A stretch of 64,000 bases of DNA from Hyphomicrobiales bacterium (GTDB taxonomy: Bacteria > Pseudomonadota > Alphaproteobacteria > Rhizobiales > Devosiaceae), in contig JAIYDI010000029.1 of NCBI GenBank assembly GCA_027487555.1, positions 62,001-126,000 on the forward strand, read 5' to 3'. The translations under genes and the position numbers were made by a program. The notes under the pieces were generated by a model. That model ran no database searches. It saw nothing but the letters and a program-made list of their open reading frames with translations, and was not told the origin of the DNA. Positions 9,010 through 15,740 of this stretch are shown piece after piece (within the stretch, counting starts at the first letter, position 1; each line of letters opens with the position of its first letter).

Positions 9010-9788
9010 GATATCCTCTTTTCCAAGGTTGAGCAGTATCGTTCTCGCCCCATGGGGCGAGTTGCGAAAAATCGAGAGTACAGAACACAATCGTCCGGGG
9101 ACGTTATTGGCCTGCTGTACCAGTTTGTGTCCGTTTTTCTCCACCGCTGGAAAATTTGGACTTGGTACGGTGTGTCGGCGTCCTAGCCGAAAGGCAGTCG
9201 AAACTTTCGCCGCCGATGGGTGAAAGCGTGTTCGCTGGGGGGGGAAGAGAGAAGGAACGTGCGCTCATATGAGCCATGCGCTCTACGCATGACTGCGCAG
9301 TTGAGTTGTGATGACGTCAAACTGTCGCATCTGCCCGTGAAAACCCCAGCAGCCATGGCCAATATGAAGATTTGGTAAGGTTTGAGACCGAGGTGGAATC
9401 GTGGCCCAATTGCGGCAACGCTCGAAGCGTCGACTCGCCCGCAAAGTGAGTTGCACAAAAAAGCGGCAACCGTCGCGTGTTCTCCCCGTCGGCCGATCGG
9501 TCAATGCGAACTCTTGCGCCGACCGATCGCTGCAGGTGAGACTGGGGTCTCATCGTTGAAATGGTTGGATTATCCGGAATCGGGGTGGAGAGGGTGCCAA
9601 CGCGTGACGTTCCGAGCCATTCGTTTCGGGCTTGTTAACCAGCTTCGCGCTGGGCTGGCGGATAAATTCAGACATGAGCATTTTTCGTCGCCATTTTGCC
9701 GCGCTTTGTCCCACACTTAGGCGCGGGCAGAGTCGAAGTCGGCGACTCTCAGTTGGCACGGGGCCGGGGCGGCGTCCGTGTCGGGGAA
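9010..9788. other. Long intergenic region between the divergent algD operon and receiver gene
   Basis: No convincing gene is seen in these 779 bp; open frames here lack family features and ribosome binding sites. The sequence is less GC-rich than its flanks in places (9140-9180, 9590-9690). It should hold the promoters of the alg operon (leftward) and of the receiver gene (rightward). A palindrome cluster at 9263-9319 is listed separately. Confidence 0.6.
9263..9319. promoter_or_regulatory. Cluster of four palindromes upstream of the alg operon
   Basis: Within 57 bp are GCTCATATGAGC (9263-9274, perfect 12-bp palindrome), CATGCG-N5-CGCATG (9275-9291), CTGCGCAG (9293-9300) and TGACGTCA (9312-9319). 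They lie 254-310 bp upstream of the algD start. Dense dyads like this are typical of binding sites for dimeric regulators, but no named regulator can be assigned from sequence alone. Confidence 0.45.
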
Positions 9789-10223
9789 ATGGTGGGTCGC
9801 AACTTGGTGGCAGTCGGAAACGGCAGGCAACTGGTGCTCGTGATCGAAGATGAGCCCATGCTGATGTTGAGTAGTGTGCAGCTCTTCGAAGGCTTCGGCT
9901 TCGATGCACTGGTTGCATTCACAACGGACGAAGCCATGGGGCACCTGGAAGGGCGCAACGATATCGTGGCGATCTTCTGCGAACATGATGCAGCCGGAGG
10001 CCTGGACGGGCCCGGACTGTCGCAGGTCGTCAGGAGCCGCTGGCCGACTATAGAGATCATGCTGGTCTCGATGCCGCGCGTTGCCGGCCCGCCGGACTTG
10101 CCGCTCGGCGCCCGCTATTTCGAAAAACCCTATAGCCGAGCCCAGGTCGAGCGCGCGCTGACGGAACTCGGTCTGATCGGGGCGGTGCCTAAAGCACGCA
10201 CCAACCTGCCCCCGAAGGGATAG
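9789..10223 (+). CDS. Single-domain response-regulator receiver protein with Glu at the phospho-site
   Basis: A 144-aa stand-alone CheY-like receiver without an output domain. The acidic pair is in VLVIEDEP (E20-D21), the switch Ser is in LVSMP (S94), and the conserved Lys is in FEKPYS (K113). Aligning to FTDIxMPGxMDG, the phospho-acceptor position is Glu65 (FCEHDAAGGLDG) instead of Asp, so normal phosphorylation is unlikely and a fixed active-like state is possible. ATG 9789 is chosen because it just precedes the first strand; its ribosome site (GGGGA) is close and weak, so a nearby GTG could be used. It is divergent from the alg operon, but a functional link is only inferred. Confidence 0.8.
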   Translation: MVGRNLVAVGNGRQLVLVIEDEPMLMLSSVQLFEGFGFDALVAFTTDEAMGHLEGRNDIVAIFCEHDAAGGLDGPGLSQVVRSRWPTIEIMLVSMPRVAGPPDLPLGARYFEKPYSRAQVERALTELGLIGAVPKARTNLPPKG

Positions 10224-10293
10224 GCGTGGCGGACCGCGGGCAGGCATTTTCCCCTGTTCTTTCAAGCCGTTCATCAGAATCTTAAAATCGGGC

Positions 10294-10322
10294 TTGGCAA
10301 ACAAAAACAAACCCGCTAAACG
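10294..10322 (+). promoter_or_regulatory. Sigma70-type promoter for tRNA-Asn
   Basis: TTGGCA at 10294-10299, a 17-bp spacer, and TAAACG at 10317-10322. The -10 box ends 29 bp before the tRNA-Asn 5' end. The same spacing recurs at the other tRNA genes of the window. Confidence 0.45.
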
Positions 10323-10351
10323 AGCGCCACCTTGAACAAGGTGCTCCTTGT

Positions 10352-10427
10352 TCCGCGATAGCTCAGTTGGTAGAGCGTTCGACTGTTAATCGAATGGTCG
10401 CTGGTTCGAGTCCAGCTCGCGGAGCCA
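10352..10427 (+). tRNA. tRNA-Asn (GTT)
   Basis: A 76-nt cloverleaf with encoded CCA. The acceptor stem is TCCGCGA (10352-10358) paired with TCGCGGA (10417-10423). The anticodon loop CTGTTAA (10383-10389) carries GTT at 10385-10387, and the T loop GTTCGAG motif is present. Discriminator G is at 10424. Confidence 0.97.
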
Positions 10428-10441
10428 AACTCCCTTAAATT

Positions 10442-11056
10442 TCAATCGTTTCGCCCAAGCTTCGCAGAAAGTGCTGCAAGGTCGTCGGGCGTGTTGGCGT
10501 TTGCGAAGGGATCGCCCATCGATCCCACGTTCCAGGCGCAGGTGGCGGCCCCCATCTCCGCGGCGAAGCGCTTCATGCTGTGCGGAGCAGATCCCGCGCG
10601 AACGGCCGAAACGAGCGGGAGCAGTGCATCAAGCCGCCAGAGGGCGTTGGTGGGGTAGAGCACGCCATTGCAGGCGGCGACTGCGCCTGGGGCGGCAGCG
10701 ATCGACCGAGCTAGCCGCTCGAGATAGTCGGGTGGAAGCAACGGAGAATCGCACGCCGCGGTGAGCAGCAGATCGGGCACGTGCTGCGCCCGACCTAGAT
10801 ATGCGGCGGCCGAGACGATGCCGGCCAACGGGCCGCCATAGTCGCTGGGCAGGTCGGCGACGGGTGTCATGCCGATGGCGTCGCGGAACGCGGTCGGATC
10901 ATGTGGACCGACCGAGAGCAGAAGCGGCGCGCAGGCGGTGAAGCTTTGCGCGACGCGAGAGAGCAGGGTGCGGCCACCGATCTCGATATTGGCCTTCAGG
11001 ACATGTCCGAGCCTGGAGCCGCCTCCGCCTGCGAGAATTACCCCGGCGATGTTCAT
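10442..11056 (-). CDS. mobA: Molybdenum cofactor guanylyltransferase
   Basis: MobA joins GMP to molybdopterin to form the guanine dinucleotide cofactor. The 204-aa protein opens with the nucleotide-binding signature VILAGGGGSRLG, followed by the Lys in HVLKANIEIGG, and has the TAACDSPLLP motif that corresponds to the metal-binding Asp of the family. Its ATG overlaps the stop of the upstream benE-like gene by 4 bp, so the two are probably co-transcribed. The C-terminal FANANTPDDL is also typical of MobA. It ends 14 bp from tRNA-Asn, transcribed toward it. Confidence 0.92.
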   Translation of the reverse strand: MNIAGVILAGGGGSRLGHVLKANIEIGGRTLLSRVAQSFTACAPLLLSVGPHDPTAFRDAIGMTPVADLPSDYGGPLAGIVSAAAYLGRAQHVPDLLLTAACDSPLLPPDYLERLARSIAAAPGAVAACNGVLYPTNALWRLDALLPLVSAVRAGSAPHSMKRFAAEMGAATCAWNVGSMGDPFANANTPDDLAALSAKLGRND

Positions 11057-12234
11057 TTGCGGGTCGCCAAGAGCATGAGCAGTCCGGCGATCAGGGCCCA
11101 GAACGCGGCACCGATGCCCATCACCGTCACACCGGATGCTGCGGTCGCGAAAGTAACAACGGCGGCGATTCGGCGGGAGTCATCGCTCAGCGCCACCGCA
11201 AGCGCGCTCGCAAGGCTGGTGAAGAGCGCCAGGCCGGCCACCGCCTGGATGAGCAGCGGTGGCGCCATCGAGACAAACGCCGCGGCAGTTCCGGCCAGAA
11301 TGGCGAGCATAAGGTAGGTGCAACCCGCCGCGACGACCGCGACCCACCGCCGAGCCGGGTCGGGGTGTGCTTCAGGGCCGGCGCAAATGGCGGCGGTGAT
11401 GGCGGCGAGGTTGACCGTGAGACCGGCAAAGGGAGCGATAGCCGCCGAGGCGAGGCCGCTGGCAAGGAAGGCTGTTGCCGGGCGGAGGGCGTAGCCATTC
11501 GCCTGCATCACCGCGATGCCGGGCAGGTTCTGCGAGGCCATGGTGATAATGAAGAGCGGCAGGGCAATTCGGATGGCCGCGTCGAATGTCACGATGGGCA
11601 GCATCGGCAAGGGCAGGGCGAGCGCCGCGCCGAAGCGTGCCGGATCGAGGTGGGTGGAGATGGCGAGGGTTGCCGCCATGGCCGCGACCGCGAGCGGCAC
11701 GGCATATCGGCGCGCATAGCGCACCCCGAGGGCCCAGGCGGCTATAGTTGGAATGGTGAGGAGCGGCAATTCGGCCACGGCCTTTACCGGTGCGAGGCAG
11801 AGGGTAAGGAGAATTCCGGCCAACATGGCGCTCGCGATGGCCGTCGGGATCGACTCGATGGCGCGGGCAAAGGGCCGCCAGACACCCGCAAGCGCAACGA
11901 GCAGCCCGGCAAGCAGCAGCGCGCCCGCAAGCTCCGGCAATCCGCCTGCCGGTGGTGCAAGCGTTGCGAGGAAGGCGGCGCCGGGCGTCGACCATGCGAA
12001 GCTGACGGGCAGCCGCGTGCGCCATCCGCCGACGATGTTGAGCAGCCCTACCGCCGCCGTGGTGACCGTCAGCGCGGCACCGGCCTCAAGCGGCGAAGCC
12101 CCGGCGCGGGTGAAGGCCGCAAGCAAGAGCGTGAAGGAACTCGCGTAGCCGACGATTGCGGCCAGGACGCCGGCCAGCACCGGCTGCAAAAGGCCGGCGG
12201 ACCGATGGGGAGCGGCGGGGGCGGGTGGGGTCAC
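11053..12234 (-). CDS. BenE-family benzoate/proton symporter-like transporter
   Basis: An integral membrane protein of 393 aa from the GTG at 12234, with about 12 hydrophobic segments rich in Ala, Leu and Gly. The pattern (GYASSFTLLLAAFTRAGASPLEAG near the N-terminus, PVSFAWSTPGAAFLAT, ASQNLPGIAVMQANGY) matches the BenE family of aromatic-acid/H+ symporters. No aromatic catabolism gene is nearby; the partner is mobA, so the true substrate is unknown. An in-frame ATG at 12393 would overlap tRNA-Cys and add an Arg/Cys-rich leader, so I rejected it. The GTG ribosome site is weak. Confidence 0.85.
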   Translation of the reverse strand: MTPPAPAAPHRSAGLLQPVLAGVLAAIVGYASSFTLLLAAFTRAGASPLEAGAALTVTTAAVGLLNIVGGWRTRLPVSFAWSTPGAAFLATLAPPAGGLPELAGALLLAGLLVALAGVWRPFARAIESIPTAIASAMLAGILLTLCLAPVKAVAELPLLTIPTIAAWALGVRYARRYAVPLAVAAMAATLAISTHLDPARFGAALALPLPMLPIVTFDAAIRIALPLFIITMASQNLPGIAVMQANGYALRPATAFLASGLASAAIAPFAGLTVNLAAITAAICAGPEAHPDPARRWVAVVAAGCTYLMLAILAGTAAAFVSMAPPLLIQAVAGLALFTSLASALAVALSDDSRRIAAVVTFATAASGVTVMGIGAAFWALIAGLLMLLATRK

Positions 12235-12346
12235 TGGGTTCGGTTCCGGTCCATATGGTACAGGTCGGCAATAACACGGACGTGCTGCCGATGCGCACCT
12301 GCGCGCGCAGCAAGACGGATTCGCTCGCCGCGCACCACGCTTTACC

Positions 12347-12375
12347 TTGCGCAAAGCTTTTGCCTGCCATAAGAA
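12347..12375 (+). promoter_or_regulatory. Sigma70-type promoter for tRNA-Cys
   Basis: TTGCGC at 12347-12352, a 17-bp spacer, and TAAGAA at 12370-12375. The -10 box ends 12 bp before the mature tRNA. Confidence 0.45.
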
Positions 12376-12387
12376 GCGCCGCGTTGG

Positions 12388-12461
12388 GGCCACGTGGCGG
12401 AGTGGTTACGCAGCGGATTGCAAATCCGTGTATTCCGGTTCGATTCCGGACGTGGCCTCCA
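12388..12461 (+). tRNA. tRNA-Cys (GCA)
   Basis: A 74-nt cloverleaf with encoded CCA. The acceptor GGCCACG (12388-12394) pairs with CGTGGCC (12451-12457), discriminator T is at 12458, and loop TTGCAAA (12418-12424) holds GCA at 12420-12422. Confidence 0.97.
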
Positions 12462-12581
12462 ATATCCTTCCTCAGTGTGCTGTCAGGTCATTCTGCGGGA
12501 TTGCGTGTGTCGATTATTGCTCCTTGTGAGCGAGGGCGCTATGCACCCTTCACCGATTGGCCGACGATCCAGGACCCCGAA

Positions 12582-13238
12582 ATGACCGATTTCGCCGCCG
12601 CCCGCCGCAAGATGGTGGACAATCAGCTGCGCACCACCGGAACGACTGACCGGCGCCTGCTCGCCGCGATCGGTACGGTGCCGCGCGAGTCCTTCGTGCC
12701 CGACGAACGGCGCGACGTCGCCTATGCCGACATGGTGCAACCGCTCGGTGGCGGCCGCGGTCTCGCGACGCCGGCCGATTTCGCGAAGCTCGCGCAGCTT
12801 GCCGAAATCCGGCACACCGACCGTGTTCTCGATGTCGGTCCCGGCACCGGATACTCGACCGCAGTCTTCTCGCTGATTGCAGCAGAAGTGGTCGCGCTGG
12901 AGGCAGATGCCGGCCTCGCGGCCGAGGCAAGGCATATCCTTGCCGAACTCGGCTACGGGAATGTGCGCGTCGTCGAGGCGGCCAGCAACGGCTCCGCGCG
13001 GCTTGACGGGCTCTTCGACGTGATTCTGATCGAGGGTGTGCTGGATGCCGAGCCTGCAGCGTTCTTTGGGGCGCTGGCAGATGGTGGCAGGCTCGTCGCG
13101 CTGGTGCGCAAGAGCGGCTCGGCGCCCGTGGCACATATCTATGTGCGCAGCGGCGATGACGTGGCCGGCCGCACCGAGTTCAACGCCAGCCTGCCGCCGC
13201 TCGATACGGCACCCAGGGCCGAAACTTTCGTGTTCTGA
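12582..13238 (+). CDS. Protein-L-isoaspartate O-methyltransferase family protein
   Basis: A 218-aa class I SAM-dependent methyltransferase of the PCMT type. The N-terminus MVDNQLRTTGTTDRRLLAAIGTVPRESFVP and the SAM-binding motif VLDVGPGTGYSTAVFS are diagnostic of the family, which repairs isoaspartyl residues. The second half is short and diverged compared with canonical Pcm, so the substrate could differ. It sits just upstream of tolC, an arrangement I recall from many Hyphomicrobiales. ATG 12582 is chosen with AGGA about 7 bp upstream; longer in-frame starts run through tRNA-Cys. Confidence 0.85.
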   Translation: MTDFAAARRKMVDNQLRTTGTTDRRLLAAIGTVPRESFVPDERRDVAYADMVQPLGGGRGLATPADFAKLAQLAEIRHTDRVLDVGPGTGYSTAVFSLIAAEVVALEADAGLAAEARHILAELGYGNVRVVEAASNGSARLDGLFDVILIEGVLDAEPAAFFGALADGGRLVALVRKSGSAPVAHIYVRSGDDVAGRTEFNASLPPLDTAPRAETFVF

Positions 13239-13300
13239 CGCATCGAGAGCTGACCGGCGCGGGCGACCTGTTGCCCGCACAGCACGGCCGGACAAAAACC

Positions 13301-13329
13301 TTGGGCATAAGGCAACCTTTGCTTAACGG
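13301..13329 (+). promoter_or_regulatory. Candidate tolC promoter
   Basis: TTGGGC at 13301-13306, a 17-bp spacer and TAACGG at 13324-13329, about 55 bp upstream of the tolC start. The boxes are weaker than those at the tRNA genes. Confidence 0.35.
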
Positions 13330-13384
13330 TTAGTTGTGCCGCCTTCGAGCCGCCTCTAGGGTCGAGCACGTAGCGGAGGTTGTA

Positions 13385-14746
13385 ATGATGGTATCTATGA
13401 GAGCTGTGCGGGCGGCTGCTCTTGCGCTCGGCGTTGCGTTCTTCCCGGCTGTCGCCCATGCGGAATCGCTTCGTCAGGCCCTCGAGAGCGCCTATCGCAA
13501 TAATCCGACCATCATGTCGGCGCTGTTGAGCGTGAAGTCGACCGCTGAAGGAATCGCCCTCGCGAAGTCCGGCAAGCTGCCGACCATTGCTGGTTCGATC
13601 AGCGGCGGAACGAGCTTTGACAATCTTACCGGTGGGGAGTTTTCTTCATCGGAAAGCTGGTCGGCCGGCATCAGCTACAGCCAGACGATCTTCGACAATT
13701 TCAAGACCGATGCCGAGATCGAGCAGGCCCGCGCGCTGACCGATCTGAGCAAGTATTCCCTCGCCAATTCCGAGCAGAATGTGCTGCTGGCGGTGGTTCA
13801 GGCCTATTACGGCGTGATCCAGGATACACAGCTTGTGCAACTGCGTCAGGAGAACATGGCGTTCTACGAGGCGCAGGTCAGCTCCTCCGACGATCGCCTG
13901 AGGCTCGGCGAAGGCACCAAGATCGACGTTTCGCAGGCCAAGGCACGTCAGGCACAGGCCGTCGCGTCCTACCAGAGCGCCATCGCTTCCCTGCAGTCGA
14001 GCCAGGCGAGCTATGCCCGTTATGTCGGGCACAAACCGAAGTCGCTGTCGGGTGATTTCAATTTTGGCAAGCTCTTGCCCGCGACAATCGACGCGGCGCT
14101 TGGCTCCGCTCTCTCCAACCATCCTGCAATTCTGTCTGCCCAGGCGTCGATCCGCGTGGCGCAGTCGGGCAGCGATGCCGCCAAGGCGGCTTATGGCCCG
14201 ACGCTGAGGCTTGTGAGTGCCGTCAATGCCATCGGTAATGACGGTCGCGACCGGTCAGGTATCTCCGGGTCTGTGAATTTCTCTCTCTCGGTACCCATCT
14301 ATGCCGGTGGCGCGCTGGGTGCTTCAATCCGCCAGGCCAATCTTGGCCAGATCAAGAGCGAAGTCGACGCGCTCGCGGCCGAGGACCAGATCCGCGAGGC
14401 CGTGATCACGGCCTGGGCGTCTCTGCAGAATGCGTCCGCGCAGATCACTTCCGCTCAAGCAGCAGTGGAATCCGGCCAGCTCGTGGTCGAAGGGACCATT
14501 CAGGAGCGCGATGTCGGGCAGAAGACCACGCTCGACGTGCTGAATGCGCAGGCCGAACTGACAACAGCCCGCGAGGGGCTGATCCAGGCACGCGCTGCCA
14601 AGAATATCGCTGCCTTCGCGCTGATTGCGGCCGCGGGCAAACTCAATGCCGGAACACTCGGTCTCAATGTCGAAATCAGGTCCGCCGATGGATATATTTC
14701 TAAGGTTGAGGATGTCTGGGCGGAACTCAAGGCGCTCGACGAGTAA
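13385..14746 (+). CDS. tolC: TolC-family outer membrane efflux protein
   Basis: A 453-aa outer-membrane channel for type I secretion and tripartite efflux. The signal peptide ends AHA|ES; ESLRQALESAYRNNPTIMSA begins the mature protein, and repeated Ala/Gln/Ser-rich amphipathic helices follow, as in the TolC alpha-barrel. The internal duplication of the family shows as two related halves (for example near VSQAKARQAQAVASYQ and LDVLNAQAELTTAREG). ATG 13385 is preceded by GGAGG at 13375-13379; ATG 13388 is also possible. No inner-membrane pump is adjacent, so it likely serves several export systems. Confidence 0.93.
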   Translation: MMVSMRAVRAAALALGVAFFPAVAHAESLRQALESAYRNNPTIMSALLSVKSTAEGIALAKSGKLPTIAGSISGGTSFDNLTGGEFSSSESWSAGISYSQTIFDNFKTDAEIEQARALTDLSKYSLANSEQNVLLAVVQAYYGVIQDTQLVQLRQENMAFYEAQVSSSDDRLRLGEGTKIDVSQAKARQAQAVASYQSAIASLQSSQASYARYVGHKPKSLSGDFNFGKLLPATIDAALGSALSNHPAILSAQASIRVAQSGSDAAKAAYGPTLRLVSAVNAIGNDGRDRSGISGSVNFSLSVPIYAGGALGASIRQANLGQIKSEVDALAAEDQIREAVITAWASLQNASAQITSAQAAVESGQLVVEGTIQERDVGQKTTLDVLNAQAELTTAREGLIQARAAKNIAAFALIAAAGKLNAGTLGLNVEIRSADGYISKVEDVWAELKALDE

Positions 14747-14773
14747 GGCTCTGACCTGGTGCTGATTGCTGCG

Positions 14774-14804
14774 ACCCCGCCCTCAAGGCGGGGTTCTGCT
14801 GTTT
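14774..14804 (+). terminator. Rho-independent-like terminator after tolC
   Basis: Perfect 8-bp stem ACCCCGCC (14774-14781) with GGCGGGGT (14787-14794), 5-nt loop, followed by a weak T-rich stretch TCTGCTGTTT. Confidence 0.6.
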
Positions 14805-14959
14805 GCTGGCGCCAGAGCCACGATCAGCTGTGTGCAAGGCGACCGGGGCGATTGGGCCGGATTTTCAAGCATTGCCAACTGCACTACATTAGAGCTCAAG
14901 GCCGAATCGTATTGTGGCCTGCGCAGACCTTCGCTCGCGCTACAGGGTAAAGAGGCAGG

Positions 14960-15613
14960 ATGAACAAGCCGGCAGCCAAAGAACCGTCGATGGATGAGAT
15001 CCTGTCGTCTATTCGACAGATCATCGCCGACGATGATGCCGGAGGGGCACCGCGGAAGCCGGCAATTGCGCCAGTTGCGCTGCCGCCGCTCGCGCGTGCC
15101 GTGCCCGAGCCTGAACCGGATTTCGAATCGGAGCCAGAGCCGCTGGCGCTGACCGCCGCGCAGATGCTGCGCGAAATGCCTTTGGTCGAAGCCGAGCCCG
15201 AGGGTCTGAGCTTCGACGACATTCTCGGTAACGGTTCCGAGGAAAACGAAGCGCCGATTGCGAGCTTCGTGTTGCCGGATTCTCCGCCGAGCGCGCCGCA
15301 GTTCGAGCCATTGAAGGTGCCGGAGCGCAGCCGGCCGGCCGCGCCGATCGCACGTGCCGCGCCGTTACCGGACCCGCAGCTTACCGAGGATATGGCCGAG
15401 CAACTGATCGAGCCGACAACGGAAATGGCCGTACAAGGCGCGTTTGCGCGGATCTCGAACCTCTCGGGTATAGGCACCGGCATCACAATCGAGCAGATGC
15501 TGCGCGAGATGCTGAAGCCCATGTTGAAGGAATGGCTCGACGAGAACCTGCCCTCTATGGTCGAGCGAATCGTCGAGGCGGAGATCGCCCGCGCCGCCCG
15601 CGGCGGACGCTGA
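14960..15613 (+). CDS. PopZ-like polar organizing protein (DUF2497)
   Basis: A 217-aa protein with the PopZ layout: a short N-terminal helix (MDEILSSIRQIIADDD, residues 11-26), a Pro/Glu/Ala-rich linker, and a C-terminal helical oligomerisation segment (MLREMLKPMLKEWLDENLPSMVERIVEAEIARAARGG). In Caulobacter and other alphaproteobacteria PopZ condenses at cell poles and tethers the ParB-parS centromere and signalling proteins. Its place immediately upstream of valS agrees with other alphaproteobacteria as I recall them. ATG has AGAGGCAGG just upstream. Confidence 0.85.
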   Translation: MNKPAAKEPSMDEILSSIRQIIADDDAGGAPRKPAIAPVALPPLARAVPEPEPDFESEPEPLALTAAQMLREMPLVEAEPEGLSFDDILGNGSEENEAPIASFVLPDSPPSAPQFEPLKVPERSRPAAPIARAAPLPDPQLTEDMAEQLIEPTTEMAVQGAFARISNLSGIGTGITIEQMLREMLKPMLKEWLDENLPSMVERIVEAEIARAARGGR

Positions 15614-15649
15614 ACGCTTTCTCACTGCTCAGTCGATCGGCGTCGCCTG

Positions 15650-15679
15650 TTGACTTTGGTCCCTTTGGCTTGCTTTAGA
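15650..15679 (+). promoter_or_regulatory. Candidate valS promoter
   Basis: TTGACT at 15650-15655, an 18-bp spacer and TTTAGA at 15674-15679, 61 bp before the valS ATG. Confidence 0.4.
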
Positions 15680-15740
15680 CCTAGCCGACCCTTTCGGGCG
15701 GGGTGATCCGTCACGCCGCCGTTCCTCTGGACATTCCGTC

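Noticed and set aside
9009..9144. N-terminal extension of AlgD to the ATG at 9144
   Set aside because: The 45 extra residues do not resemble the family, and the GTG at 9009 has a good AGAGGA site directly before the Rossmann fold.
12234..12393. Longer BenE-like protein starting at ATG 12393
   Set aside because: It would overlap the tRNA-Cys gene on the other strand and add an Arg/Cys-rich segment that is not like a transporter N-terminus.
12394..12585. Small plus-strand open frame covering tRNA-Cys
   Set aside because: Its sequence is explained by the tRNA; there is no ribosome site or family similarity.
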